Origin: Excoecaria cochinchinensis
Lineage: Eukaryota > Streptophyta > Magnoliopsida > Malpighiales > Euphorbiaceae
Direction: 5' to 3'
Assembly: GCA_947683425.1 (NCBI GenBank)
Contig: CANTUQ010000073.1
Span: 15,839,501 to 15,903,500 of the forward strand
DNA: 64,000 nt
In this document: one piece after another, positions 1 to 11,279 of the stretch
How positions within the stretch are numbered: position 1 is the first letter of the stretch
How the letters are laid out: each line of letters begins with the position of its first letter
The notes under the pieces: generated by a model
Database searches by the model: none
Seen by the model: only the letters and a program-made list of their open reading frames with translations
Told to the model about the DNA's origin: nothing
Made by a program: the position numbers and the translations under genes

Positions 1-1740
1 TGGCGTTCGCCCATTCGCTGCGCGGCACGCTGGCAGAGCTACGAGTGTCGGTCGCCCAGATCGCCGATGTTTGCTGATTTTGGCCTTTTTTCGGGATGTT
101 TTCCCCAAAATTGAATTTTTATCCCATTTTTTGGTATTTTCATGGTATTTTCAATTTTTAAAATTAAAATAGGTTTTAAATTATTATTTTTTATTAAAAT
201 TTATCCTTAAAATAAATATCAAATATTTAATCTTATCTTCTAAATTCCAATTCGAATTCAAAAGGATTTGATTTTATCTCTAAATCTAATTTAAATTCAA
301 AAAAAATAGATTTTATTTTCTAAAATCTAATTTGAATTTAAAAAGATTTGATATCTATTTTTAAGGATAATTCAAATTTTAAAAAGATTTAAATTTCTAA
401 TTTGAATTCAAAAATATTTGATATCTATCTTTAAGGATAAGTCAAATTTTAAAAAAGATTTAAATTTCTAATTTGAATTTTGAAAAGATTTGAATTTTTA
501 ATTTTAATTTTGAAAAAAATTGAATTTTAAAAAAATTTTAATTTTTTATTCTTATCCTCAGTCATCTTATAAATAGCAGGCCGAGAATCGAGAAAAGGAT
601 TCAAATTTTTTTATTTTTTATTTTCTTTTTCTCCAATAGAATTTCTCTCTACTTTTTTAGTTTTTTTCTTCAAAGAGATTTTATTTTTTTAAGTTAATTC
701 TTAATCAAAAAAGTTATTCTTGAGACAAAGAAAATAATTATTTGTTCTTGGTAATTTTTATTTTGTTTCATTTTTTAAGCAAGCTTTATTTCTTGGAATA
801 AAACTCCAATTTTTATTATTTTCGATTTAAATTTTGTGGATCAAAGCAAGGAAATCAATCATATTTTTCCCTTCATCGAGTTCGAATTATGAGGGTAAAT
901 ATTATGGGTTCAATCTTACATTTCTTTTATTTTCTTTTTTATTTATTTATTCATAATCACTTTATCAACATGTAGATATTTATATCTATTATTTATATAT
1001 TTATTTTATCTCTGATATTTCCTTTTATTTTCATTATTTTATTTCAATGTCCCACTTACGTGTTATTTGTTTTCTTTTGTGTTTACTTATTTCTATTGAA
1101 TATGGGGAGCTGAGAAGGGGAGCCCATTAGAAGGATCCGGGGACGCCAATTTGGTTTATTTTCTTTACCCTGTTTATTTTTATTTCCAATTTATTGTAAA
1201 TATTATTTTGAGCCCGCTAATGTAAAAATGGCTAAAGATTTTTACAAATAAATGGGATTTTTCTAAATAAAATAGGACCAATGTCCTATTTTTTTGTGCA
1301 AATAAAATAGATATTTTAGTATTATTTTCTCTAAATATGCACGCAAAGACCAATGTCTTCATCCTTAATCGAATAACCCGCTTTGTGTATATTTCCGTTT
1401 TTTGCTCATTTACAATGGGGGTTGCATTCTGCCTCTAGTTTTTTTTGTAAACTATTGTATTTTTGATTTACTTTATTTTGAGCTTACTTTATTTGATGCT
1501 TTCATTATATGATTGATCTGATGCTTTAATTATTGCATTGAACTGAATGAGAAAATGGGATGAAAGATTAAATTTAAAACTCAATTATAATTTAATCGAG
1601 GTATGAATAATTGGAAAGTCCCAAACTCTCTCTGGTCTTAGGCTCAACGAGGTTAAATGAAACTTTCCAATGTTCTATTGGAAAGGGAATTCCAAAATAT
1701 CTCTTGCTGCCCAAAATAGGCTTGAGTTGCATTGTCTCAA
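1..1740 (+). mobile_element. Tat-type gypsy LTR, 3' part (T0), 5' end outside window
   Basis: A GC-rich start (1-70) is followed by long AT-rich sequence, a TATA box (TATAAATAG, 568-576) and then blocks that recur in the T1 and T2 LTRs: two CAAT-loop hairpins (1274-1287 and 1346-1359), the 'gggttgcattctgcctctag' type block near 1420, and a tail with 'ggtcttaggctc...aatgttctattgg' near 1635-1680. The alignment to T1 (about 4380-5100) is clear by eye though diverged. The LTR stops at 1740, short of the usual cgcgtcaca end, where F1 begins. No coding region is seen; the 60- and 70-residue ORFs here are chance reading frames in LTR DNA. Orientation follows the TATA box. Confidence 0.75.
568..576 (+). 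promoter_or_regulatory. TATA box of T0 LTR
   Basis: TATAAATAG lies about 30 bases before a short GC-containing stretch and a pyrimidine-rich leader, as expected for an LTR promoter at the U3/R boundary. The assignment is by sequence and position only. Confidence 0.6.
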
Positions 1741-2576
1741 TGTAGCGCCCCAATACCCCTTGGGAGGATATTAGGTCGCCACAACGCATACACATACAGA
1801 ACACTCATGCGGAAGCTAAAATAAAATCATACAATCACAAGCAGCGGAAAAATCGTCTTTAATATAACTAAAACATGCCAATAAAGAAACTCTTATATTC
1901 ATTTATATATATTCAAAATGAAACTGTTCTTTTACATATAAGCACTCTTTAACATTTACATATTGGTTACAAAAATTATTCTTTACTTTACCATCTACAT
2001 CTTGCGTAGAAAATTGCTTTACATTTCATATGCCAAGCTATACAAAACTCTAGAACATGTATACAAAACTATGCCATATACAAAAACTTCAACTTATACT
2101 CCTAATGGCCATGACCTTGCAGATGTGCAACCTTCCGGACCTGTAAACCTACACGGCAAAACACCCATGCTAAGCGAAATCGCTTAGTGGGGATATCACA
2201 TATAATATAGACTTCTAACGAAGTCACATGCATCACTTAATCAACTATTAAGCATGCCAACATTTAATTCATATAGAACCGAAGCAACTTCTAACAAACA
2301 CATATAGCATTATGTACAAATTCATATAATCCATATCATGTTCATGTTCTTTTAATAAGACTATGGCATATACATTTAGCATGTGTCATCTCAATTGCAA
2401 CTCAAACTATGCTTGAATACATAAGCTATGTTCATGTACATACAGACATTTACACATATCATTTCATATACATGTCATTTATTATATCATAACTTTACCT
2501 TTCATATACTGTCATTTATACATCTAGACATTTAGCTTATGCATAACATTTCTTATACAAATAGCAACTTCCCATG
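1741..2576 (-). mobile_element. Reversed gypsy LTR fragment F1 (3' part of LTR)
   Basis: It begins with tgtagcgcccc, the reverse complement of an LTR end (gggg..gctaca), directly at the truncated end of T0. Read on the minus strand it carries the marks of the 3' half of the Tekay-like LTRs elsewhere in the window: a 'gcttccgc' block near 1810, the CTAAGCG stem-loop (2170-2187, loop ATTT on the minus strand) and a 'ccccact' run before it. It stops at 2576 where the T1 LTR starts, so T1 or a recombinant of it landed inside F1. The continuation of F1 is not found downstream of T1. No coding capacity is seen. Confidence 0.7.
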
Positions 2577-5220
2577 TGTAGACACCGGGTCCCGAGTAGC
2601 CTTGATCAGGATTACCCAATGATGATAATTGCCTTCACAGGCTTAAAAGGTTAAAAGTGATGGTTTTCTGATCAAATTTGCATTTTAGAGTGAAAAATTA
2701 AAAAATAATAAAAAATATTTAAAAAAATTAATTTTGAAAAATGGGGGCTTAAAATTATGGTGTTTTTAGTCAATTTAAAATTTAAAAAAAAATAAAAAAA
2801 AAATAAAAAAAATTTTCGGACCGCGAGTATCGGGCGCGGCAGCGCGCAGGCGCCCAGCACGCAGACGCCCAGGCGCCCAGCGCGATTTGGCGACGCGCAG
2901 CGTCGCCAATGTCGCGCGTCGCTAAAGAGCGACGCGTAGCGTTGCGCGCTGCGCGCGCCTCTGAGCGCGATTCCCGCCCGAGCTTCGCACGGATTTTGCG
3001 CGCCTCGCCGCGTGAGTCCCCGTCGCTCTATAGCGACGGGCGGCGTCCCTCTAGCGACGGGCTTCTGGCCGTCGGTATAGGGTCTGTTACCCTATTTTCC
3101 ATTTTTTCAGCCTTTTTTCCGATTTTTTCACCCAATAATCCGTTTTTATCCCAAAATTAAGGGTTTTTGACTTCAAATAAAATTCCAAAATATTTTTTAT
3201 AGATTATTAATTAATAAAACTTGATTTTATCCCCAAAAATAAAGGAATTTAAATAAAATTAGGTTTGTTTTCCTTAATTAAATTAGGGCAACATTTTCTA
3301 TTCTTTAAATACTTTAGGATGAATCAAAAAAGGGGAGCCTCCACTACTATTTTTTTACATCAGAATTTCCAGCATTTCTCTTCCTCTTTGATTTTTCTTC
3401 TAAACATTTTCAGATTTTTCTTTTAATTAAAAAGGTTTAATTGAAATTGAAAGATCAATTTTCAATTCTTAATTATTCCAATTAATTTCTTGGTTTTTTC
3501 TTCATAAACACAAGAGATTAATCATCATTTTGACATCAATTTCTTTTTAATCTTAAGCATACAAATCAATTCCTTTGTTTTTCTCCATAAACAAAGAGAA
3601 TTAATTTTATTGCTAAGTTATTCTTTCAAGCAATTTTCCGGAAAATCATCACTTTTCCTTCATCAAATCCAATATTCTGAGGGTAAATATTCTAGGCTCA
3701 ATTTCTATTCTATTTTATTTTTATTTAATTTATTCATATATATTTTATTGTTTTTATTGATTTATTTATTATTTTCATCTATTCATTTGTTGTATTGATC
3801 TTATATTTGTTCCATTTAATTGTTTATATATGATTTGATTTTTATTCATGTGAATATTGTTTTCTTTTAATTCCTAACATGTAAATAATTTATTTTGATT
3901 CCTAATTATTTTTAACATGCAAATAATTAACTTAAATTAATCTTTTTGCCATGTAAATAGTTTATATTAATTATGAACACATCAATTAACCTTGTTATAT
4001 ATCATTATTATTTTCATCATTCTTTTGTTTACTAATTTTTATTATTCTTTTTATCATTGTTACATGATTGATTTATTATGATTTATTTATTTATTATTTT
4101 TCACTTTTCATCGTTTTTCATCATGTGTATATTTTCATGTACTAATTAATTAACATGTTTTATTTTATTTTCATCACATCATTTAATCATTTGTCATACA
4201 TAATGCATGTTTCTCATTTGTTTTGGTTTGTTAACATTTTGATTCCATAATCATTCTTTTCATATCATTTTATTTTATTTTAATTTGTTATTCATTATTT
4301 TGTATGTTTAACTGGTTTAATTGATTTAATTACTAACATTATTTTATTTGTATTTGCTTTTATGTCTAAACTCATTTTTTTCGCTTGGGCGTTTTTGCGA
4401 GCACATCGGGAGGTCCAAAAAGGCTCATTTGGTTCATAGGTTTATTTTCCTTTATTTGTAATATTTTATTTAATTTTGCCATATAATTTTCTTGTAAAAT
4501 TCTTTATTTAGGCTCGCTAAAAAGAAAATCACAAAAACGTTTCTATTAATTAACTTGACATTTTTTCTAAATAAAAGGGGACCAATGTCATAGTTTTTCA
4601 TACCCAAATAAATCATCACATCAAAACTTTTTCATAATAAATATGCATGCGAGGACCAATGTTCTCACTATTAATGAATAACCCGTTTTATGCATGTATT
4701 TCACTTTTATAAATGGGAGTTGTATTCCGCTCCTAGTGTTATTGTAATTCATTTTTGAATGCTTTATTTTGGATTTTGCTTACATTTACCGTTTTTGATA
4801 TGAATGATTGCGCCTTTAATTTTAAATTGCATTATGTGGAAAGTTGATGAAACAATGAATTCAAAACTTAATTATAATATTAATCAAAGTACGAATAAAT
4901 GAGAAGTCCCGAACCCTGCTCTTGTCTTTGGGCTCAAGAGGCTAGAGGTTATCCTCCAAGACACCTCTTGTGTCACGAGACTTAGACGTTAATCCTAGGC
5001 CTCATGGCCCAATATGGATAAAATGCGCAAGTCTTAGGCTCTCCGAGGCGAGAGAAACTTTCCCAATGTTCTATTGGGTGGCGACTCCATGAAACCTCCT
5101 TGTTGCCCAACATAGACGCACTTGCGATTTATCGCAAGCTGTTGACGGACCCACAATTGCCCCGATCGCCCACGTGCGGGCGGTCGAACGGGCGGCCGCG
5201 GGGATCCGGCGCGCGTCACA
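2577..5220 (+). mobile_element. Tat-type element T1, 5' LTR
   Basis: It starts tgtagacaccgggtcc and ends gcgcgtcaca, giving the TG...CA termini of an LTR, and is followed one base later by a PBS. The same start and end recur in T2 (53877-55791). Internal order: a GC-rich inverted-repeat cluster (2885-3090), an AT-rich U3 end, a TATA-like tttaaatac near 3306, a T-rich leader, twin CAAT-loop hairpins (4579-4590 and 4651-4668) and a conserved tail. The length of 2.64 kb is within the range of Tat/Ogre LTRs. The apparent ORFs here are by-products. T1 has no recognisable 3' LTR in this window. Confidence 0.88.
2885..3090. repeat. GC-rich cluster of perfect hairpins in U3 of T1 LTR
   Basis: Three perfect inverted repeats stand out in an otherwise AT-rich LTR: 2889-2907 (8-bp stem GGCGACGC, loop GCA), 2916-2935 (8-bp stem GCGTCGCT, loop AAAG) and 3019-3040 (9-bp stem CCCGTCGCT, loop CTAT). 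Further GCGAC/GTCGC units surround them. The cluster lies about 220 bp upstream of the presumed TATA box. T0 (1-70), T2 (54110-54200) and the T4 LTR (12860-13210) also have GC-rich patches upstream of the promoter, but their sequences differ. Confidence 0.7.
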
Positions 5221-5221
5221 G

Positions 5222-5239
5222 TGGCGACTCCGCTGGGGA
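5222..5239 (+). promoter_or_regulatory. Primer binding site of T1
   Basis: TGGCGACTCCGCTGGGGA follows the LTR end after one base. It begins TGG, pairing with a tRNA CCA tail. Ogre/Tat elements are known to prime from tRNA-Arg, and the acceptor-stem-like CGACTCCG fits such a tRNA; I did not compare it with a tRNA set. The T2 counterpart (55793-55810) differs at three positions, two of them C-to-T or G-to-A changes. Confidence 0.8.
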
Positions 5240-5976
5240 CATACTCGAGACTTCGATTCGAAAGTACCTTGATTAAAAATCATAATTGAGTTTTAATTTA
5301 AAAATTTCATCTTCTTTCAAAATTGCATTGCATCTCATTAGAGCCTTAGATCTATGCTAGTTTGGTCCCTCTTTTAGCCCCGGTGCGTTCCCGAAGCACG
5401 ACCCTATTTTCACTCAATTTAGGGAAGTGTTAAGGATAATCACCAGCCCAAGCCTCGTACCATCATGGTATATTAAATGGTGACCCGATCGGTCGTTACG
5501 CTCGTGATGAGCTAGACCCGTCGGCAGGGATCATGCTTGGGTAGCCCTAAAGTAACACCACCCTTTGACCAAAGCTCATGTAATGGCAATAGATACTTCC
5601 CTTAGGTGATATGAACCGTAATACCTTGCTTGCTATATGGATCATTTTGTATTGGACAAACACAAATAATCTGATTGGTCACCTAATCAAAGGCTTTCAT
5701 GCCCCGATAGGCCCATGTCAACTTGTTTGGGCTGCCTAAATACATAACGATCATAACCCATGTGCTTGCACATTAGATAAGAGATGTTATGGTGCCGGTT
5801 TTCCATCGAGCACCATACGCATCCATTGGGTTCCCCGCTAACCCATGGATTAAGCCCACCTAGGAAAAAATCCGCATTACCTCGTGTGTGGGAGTAATAA
5901 GGTTGGAAGAATTTACTTGCTTGCATGTGATTGTAAATGTTGCATAGCTCACTATCATGCATTGTATATGTAATTC
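5240..5976 (+). other. T1 untranslated leader, conserved with T2 and T3
   Basis: No sense-strand gene is seen. The block 5380-5960 is strongly conserved with T2 (55950-56500), and its second half with T3 (9998-10370), although the elements have diverged elsewhere. It includes a hairpin TGGGTT/AACCCA (5827-5845), present in all three, and ends in a pyrimidine-run plus 'ag|ccat' that looks like a splice acceptor in each copy. On the minus strand an ORF of 91 codons (5687-5962) is open, with a counterpart in T3 and a shorter one in T2. Leader conservation suggests a cis-acting role such as packaging; that is inference. Confidence 0.65.
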
Positions 5977-7485
5977 ATGCATCATTCTAACAATCTAATT
6001 TTTTTAGCCATTATAGATTCATCTAAGTGGACTAAAGGTTCAGACAGTCGGCTAGTAAGGACAAATTTGCTCTCCGAGTTGCTAGAATTTGTGTCTGACG
6101 GGGATTCTGAGCTACTCTCATCCCGTGAGTCCTCTCTAAAATTATCAATGGCAGAATTACCACGGGAGACTGGTGCTTTGACAATACAGGACCTAAATAA
6201 GAGGCTCGATGATTTTGAGAGGAAGATGTTAACCATGATGGAAAATATCGCCTCTCAAGTAGCATCAAATTTCAAGCAACTGCCTACAGCCCCTTCTGTT
6301 AAACCGTTTGAATCGCCTGTCAAGGAAGAGACTCCTATAGCATTCACTACAGTACAACAGCCAGATTTTGAACTCAAAGCAATAACACTTATTGAGCACA
6401 AGAAGACCCTTGATGTGAAGGGTGATATCATGGGAGAGGAAGAGGATGAACCAATAATTCCATGGACTATCATGAATGAAGTACCCGAGGGAGAGGATAG
6501 TACAGTAAAGGAGATAGAACGAGGGGTTAAAAATCGTAAAACTCAGACCATGGCTATTATGGAGAATTTAATTGTGGTGCCACCTACTGGACAACAGTTT
6601 GCTGCTCTTACCAAATTGCAAGAAGAGTATGATTCGCCTAAGGGAGTGCACCTACCACCAAATGGACCTGAAGGAGAGTCACCCGCTGCTATGTCACCCG
6701 AGCGAAAAGGCAAAGGGCATGTTTCAGAGAATGACCTTCTAGCAGTGACACGGGGCCTGAAGAGAAGGATGGATGTCCTCGAAGAAGAAATTTCAAAGTC
6801 TAAACTTGCAATTACCCTGGCCGCCCGGGAGGAAGTCTCTATGGACCTAAAGAATGGGAGTCAACCGGATAGGTGTGACATCTGTGCCGGCACTCAAGGG
6901 ATAAAGGAAGCATCAACGGTTAGAACAACTCAGAAAGGTCATCTCATCATGGACGAATCTTTTCCTCAAGTAGGGGATGGGGACCTGCGCTCATGGTTAG
7001 CTAACCCAGCCAGAAATCGAGGGCATAGGAAATGTCATCGGCACGCTAGATATCTGAGGAGTGATAGCCAAACCCCAAAGTTTCATGTACAGGACCTTGT
7101 TATTGGCAAGCAACCGGTCGCCCTTGAAGGAGGGGGCAATGTCATTGAGGGTAATATTCAGGAAAGCTCAAGTCTCGACGATAACAGCGTGGGGGGTGTT
7201 GGGACTACTAAGGTTCCGAACATAGGAACTACTCAAGGCTCTTATACCATTTGTGAAAAGCCTTTATCTGAGCTCCTTTTCTATTTCATCGATAAAGGGA
7301 AACTACAACCGAAACCTGCAAGACCTGCCAAGAGCCAAGGATTCCCTAGTCACCGATCGAATTTGTATTGTGCCTACCATCAGCATACTGGGCATAAGAC
7401 TGATAGATGCCGAATTCTAAAAAAGCTTATTCAAGGTCTCTTTGATGAGGAAAGGATGGGGCAAGAGAATGGTTCCCGGGGGTGA
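5977..7485 (+). CDS. Gag-like protein of Tat derivative T1 (atypical, 502 codons)
   Basis: This is one uninterrupted frame. The likelier start is the in-frame ATG at 6148 (protein begins MAELPRE), because T2 and T3 gag start at the matching place (MANP...). N-terminal residues about 60-100 (counted from 5977) match the T2/T3 gag N-terminus, with a helical 'RLDDFERKMLTMM' segment. The C-terminus is typical Tat gag: 'EKPLSELLFYFIDKGKL', then a zinc-finger-like CAYHQHTGHKTDRC around residue 465. Missing is the central retrotransposon gag domain (the part T3 keeps, with WYHGL and EEFLRQYY). In its place are about 300 residues I do not recognise, acidic at first and containing a CDIC pair. An intact frame beside a ruined pol suggests a non-autonomous element that still needs this product, or simply a short time since inactivation. 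Confidence 0.7.
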   Translation: MHHSNNLIFLAIIDSSKWTKGSDSRLVRTNLLSELLEFVSDGDSELLSSRESSLKLSMAELPRETGALTIQDLNKRLDDFERKMLTMMENIASQVASNFKQLPTAPSVKPFESPVKEETPIAFTTVQQPDFELKAITLIEHKKTLDVKGDIMGEEEDEPIIPWTIMNEVPEGEDSTVKEIERGVKNRKTQTMAIMENLIVVPPTGQQFAALTKLQEEYDSPKGVHLPPNGPEGESPAAMSPERKGKGHVSENDLLAVTRGLKRRMDVLEEEISKSKLAITLAAREEVSMDLKNGSQPDRCDICAGTQGIKEASTVRTTQKGHLIMDESFPQVGDGDLRSWLANPARNRGHRKCHRHARYLRSDSQTPKFHVQDLVIGKQPVALEGGGNVIEGNIQESSSLDDNSVGGVGTTKVPNIGTTQGSYTICEKPLSELLFYFIDKGKLQPKPARPAKSQGFPSHRSNLYCAYHQHTGHKTDRCRILKKLIQGLFDEERMGQENGSRG

Positions 7486-7599
7486 TAGACTGTCGGCTAC
7501 AGCATCCATGTTGGCGAGAAAGAAAAGATGTTAGCTATTTAGATGCTCTATTTATTTTTGAACTATCTAATGATGATGTTTTAACTCTACTTTTATGAA

Positions 7600-8785
7600 A
7601 TAAAAGGAATGCTTTTGTGTTTTTGTTTATTTGTGTGATGTTTCTTGTGATTTCACTGTGCATAATCATGATTGACATTTATTCAATTAATGCTATTTCG
7701 TTTAATCCCAGAACTTGGGAGAACCCAAAGAAAATCTTGATAGCATCTGTTATGACTCTTGAAGAGAGATTGAAACTTGAGAGAAATAAAAAAAATGAAA
7801 TAAAAAAGTCTTTGCCTGGACCAGTGAAGACATGGTAGAAGATGATTATGAAGCCACTAAGCATGCTATGCCAAAATCATGGACAGGTGCCACAGAAGCT
7901 CAGAAGACTCAAGCCCAAGTGGGTAGAAATGATTGAAAGGAGAGATCCGCAAGTAGAAACAAGACCTAATTTCTTTTTGAAACACAACGCCAAACTAGGT
8001 TGGCCAATGGCATCCCGATGGTTAAAAAGAAAAGTGCGTGTATGTGTAAACTTCAGGATTTGAGCAAAGCTTGCTAAAAGAAGGAAAAATTTGCGTCCAA
8101 GCTTTATCCAAATCTCGCGGGTATACACATACCTGCACCTTGTCACTCTATTTGGCTACTGAAAGGAACCAAAAGACTGATTCGCAAGTTATCCACCCAG
8201 TTAATTCATGTAAAGGATGTGCAGTACGAGAGGAAAGCCAATGACATGCAGTTGAGATGCTAGATAGGAAAAGGCCAAGAAGATTATGAAGGAGACCCAT
8301 GCAGGGGCTTGCAATCAAAAATCTTTACATGTATCACACTTTATTCCTCGAGGCATGAGGTAAAAGCAATACATGTCGAAGCACTTAAATCTTAAAGGGC
8401 AATCATGGGAACGATGCTACAGCGGTTAAACACATCAGACGATATTGGGACAGTCATAGAAACAGTTTTGCAGCAGCTAAGCACATCAGACCAAAATAGG
8501 TTATGGGATTACTATTGCAAATAATTTACTTAATCATTCGGGAAGAAAGTCAGAAAGCACCTACTGAAAATAGTGAGATTTGGTATTCAAGAAAATAAGA
8601 CCAAGTATTCCAGATGAACGAAGTAAGTTTAGGCCAGCAAACGAAGACTTGTTTGTTCTTGAAAAGTCATTATCCCAGGAAGCAGCGTTTCGACAAACAG
8701 TAAAGGAAGCAAGTTCGATGAAGCAGTCAACCTCAACAAACCCGAGAAGGTCCATGGTAAAGACTAAAAAAAAAATAAGAGAATA
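7600..8785 (+). pseudogene. Shredded Tat pol of T1 (RT and integrase remnants)
   Basis: Blocks align in order with T2 pol but with large gaps and frameshifts. 7660-7800 matches the linker before reverse transcriptase (INAISFNPRTWENPKKILIAS against T2 57530-57600). 7845-8065 matches the start of reverse transcriptase (T2 57700-57930). 8180-8330 matches the pre-integrase region (T2 59630-59760). 8560-8785 matches the integrase C-terminus (T2 60590-60800). The catalytic YVDD region, both RNase H domains and the integrase core are absent. The segment cannot encode an enzyme. Small ORFs here are pieces of this relic. Confidence 0.75.
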
Positions 8786-8925
8786 AATGCCCCGCGGGTC
8801 GAAAACCGAAAAAAGGCGGCCTTGCTAAAATTGGGCGCCTCGTCAGGGTGAAAACCGAAAAAAGGCACTCTGGTCAAAAATTAGAGGCTCGAGAGAAAAT
8901 ATCCAATCAGGAAAATATCCAAGGC
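8786..8925 (+). other. Post-pol tail of T1
   Basis: It contains two imperfect copies of a unit with 'gggtcgaaaaccgaaaaaag' (8796-8815) and 'gggtgaaaaccgaaaaaagg' (8845-8864), matching T2 60819-60840. Repeats of this kind after integrase are usual in Tat elements. The tail is cut at about 8925 by a reversed B LTR end, so the T1 PPT and 3' LTR are missing. Confidence 0.6.
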
Positions 8926-9157
8926 ACCATACACACATGAACCACACAATAAAATCTCTTGGCCCACTTACATCCTACTACCATACACTACAAGCACATC
9001 ATAACATTTCCTTCACTTAACTTATTAGTTAATTAATTAATTTCTTAGCAAATAATTCCTTATTATCCAAATTTTCCTCTTACTCGAATTACGAAAATAC
9101 CCTTACTTTCCTGTCGTACCATGCAGATTCCGACTAGGCCCTTTTTGGGTTGTTACA
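8926..9157 (-). mobile_element. Reversed family B LTR, first 230 bases
   Basis: On the minus strand it begins tgtaacaacccaaaaagggc at 9157, the same start as the B1 LTRs (26255 and 30199), and continues collinearly through 'attaattaattaa' and 'gattttattgtgtggtt' to a break at about 8926. It is therefore the 5' tip of a B-family LTR in reverse orientation. It lies inside E, which continues at 9158, and is fused at its other side to the T1 tail. Confidence 0.8.
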
Positions 9158-9997
9158 AAACTAATCAGCAAAGTACAACATACTCAAATGAACTCTAAAC
9201 ACATAGAACTAATCTAACATGCAAACACTATTATCACTACCTTCAATACGCACAATATAGCCAAAAACCCAACCAAATACATGCAATACACTTATTTTTC
9301 ATATCAAAATTCTAGAATTTAACACTCAAAAGCAAAGACATAACCATAGGGCAAAAACTCCCAAAGCTCTCAAGATGCTTCAAAACCAATCCTCTTCATG
9401 TTCAAACCTTCTCTTTTCCTTTCTCTTCTTTCTTGTCAGCAGCTTGCAAAACCAAACCAAACAAAGCACATTCAAACCAAACCCAAATCACACCCATACC
9501 AAAATGAGAGATGGATAAGAAAAGCAAAGAACCAACTTCACACCCCTTACATTTGCCAATATCTTTAAACCCTTAAATCTCAACTTCAAATCCAAGAAAA
9601 ACCACCCATGGAGGGAGAACCAACAGCAAGAAATGAAGAAGACGAAGGAGAAGAAGAAGAGGGAGAATGGGAGGCGTAAGCAAGAAGGAACAAAAATCTG
9701 GTTTCCTTGCTTTTCCCTCTCTCTTTCTTTCATTTCTTCATTTAATGCCTCCAACCACCTAATCTTAGGTGGCAAGTTCTCATTGGTTCAATTAATGTAA
9801 TCCTTGGCTAATGTCTCTTTGGTTCTTGACCACTTAGCACTTGATCACTAAAATAAATTCTTTCTCTACTTAACTTTAATTACTCTTTCAATTTAGTCCT
9901 TAATTAAATTAATCTTATACTTGACCATTTACAAGATTACCCTTAATTTCTCAATTAACCTTACAATTGTTACTAGGGTCATTTTTGGGATGTTACA
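9158..9997 (-). mobile_element. Reversed LTR fragment E (5' part of LTR)
   Basis: On the minus strand it starts tgtaacatcccaaaaatgac at 9997, the layout of the B and A LTR starts but with different sequence. It runs through a region of leader type with CTT-rich stretches (9635-9670 reversed) and 'ccatgggtggtttttcttgg', and ends where the reversed B LTR begins. Its start abuts the T3 leader at 9998, so E inserted into T3. The 95-codon minus-strand ORF at 9488-9775 spans the CTT-rich leader and is not a gene. Confidence 0.65.
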
Positions 9998-10556
9998 ATA
10001 CTTCCCCTAGGTGGTATGAACCATAATACTATGCTTGCTATATGGATCACTTTGTATTGGACAAACCCAAATAATTTGATTGGTCACCTAATCAAAGACT
10101 TTTATGCCCTGATGGGCCCATATCGATTTGTTTAATCTGCCTAAATACACAATGGTCGGAACCCATACGTATGTACATAGATAAGAGAGGTTATACTGTC
10201 CGCTTTTTACTATGCACCATATGCGTCCATTGGGTTCCCATTTAACCCATGGATTAAGCCCACCTAGGATAGCGATTGTACGACCTCGTGTGTGGGAGGA
10301 ATAAGGTTGGAAGGGTATATCAGCTTGCATGTGGTTATGGATGCTGCATAACACGACCATGCATCATATGTCATTCATGCATCATCCTGACCAGATATGT
10401 TTTACAGCCATCATAGATCTACCCAGGTGGCCGAGAGGTCCCCATGAGCGGCTACTTATAAATCCATTCTTTGAGTTACCAGAATGGGTAGAGTATTTAG
10501 ACTCATTTTTTGAAAGCAGTTGAGCTACATCCTCTCAGTTCTCTATTGACAGTGAA
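9998..10556 (+). other. T3 leader fragment (Tat-type)
   Basis: It is collinear with the T1 leader from 'atacttccc' (T1 5598) onward, including the TGGGTT/AACCCA hairpin (10231-10249) and the acceptor-like 'gttttacag|ccatcatag' near 10400. The antisense frame 10088-10360 is open for 90 codons and shares SHTRG, LGGLNPWV and EPNG with the T1 antisense frame. There is no LTR or PBS; the 5' end was lost at the E insertion. Confidence 0.65.
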
Positions 10557-11268
10557 ATGGCCAACCCACTAAGAGAAGCAAATGCCAGTAGAACCCTAAT
10601 AGTCGAGGAAGTTGGTAGGCAGTTTGAGGAGTTTGAGAAAAGAATCATGGCCATGATGGTAACACTTGCCTAGCCTGCTGCACAAAACCCAGCTGCCCCT
10701 CCTATGAGATAAAATGAACAGGAGGAGGATAGAGAGGACCCATATGAGGATATTCGTCCACCACCAGTGGATTTAAGGGCTACCACGGCCGCGGGTCTGA
10801 GAAGAGGCACGGCCCGTAGGATAGAAGACAACTTGAAAGAAGTTGAGTATGAGGAGCCTGTATCAGTAAGAGAGAAGGCACCTCAAATAGAAGAAGCCAT
10901 CTAGAAAAAGATGGAAGAAAAGTTTGAAGCAATGTCGAGAATGTTGATAAGGGGGCAAGGGATGAACCCCGAGGATAAGGAGCTGGAAGGAGGGGATTTA
11001 ATTCCTAAATTTCAAGACGTTGGATGTTCCAAAGTTTGACGGCACCTCAGACCCCACCATGCATATTAAGCAATACTCCCTGGTGATGAAGGGGGTGACG
11101 CTGACAAAGAGGCAAAAGATTGAATACATCTATTTGAGTTTGATGGGCCTCGTAGTGGATTGGTACCACGGGCTAGATAGAAAGACCAAAGAAAATTGGG
11201 ATCTATTGACGGAGGAGTTCCTCCGACAGTACTATAGGTCGATGGCTGAGCTTTGGAGGTCGATGGTC
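10557..11268 (+). pseudogene. T3 gag, N-terminal half with retrotransposon gag domain
   Basis: It starts MANPLREANAS, parallel to T2. There are stops at three or more places (for example the TAG after 'MMVTLA'), then a small indel near 11010 moves it to the frame of 11020-11277. There the gag domain is clear: 'KFDGTSDPTMHIKQYSLVMK', WYHGL and EEFLRQYYRSMAELW. This is the part T2 has lost. It ends at about 11268, fused to the minus-strand ORF fragment of T4 type. It is broken and not expected to make protein. Confidence 0.72.
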
Positions 11269-11279
11269 AGTCAATAATT

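Noticed and set aside
9488..9775. Minus-strand 95-codon ORF with a hydrophobic stretch
   Set aside because: It lies in the leader part of the reversed E LTR over a CTT-rich tract; there is no homology or start context to support it.
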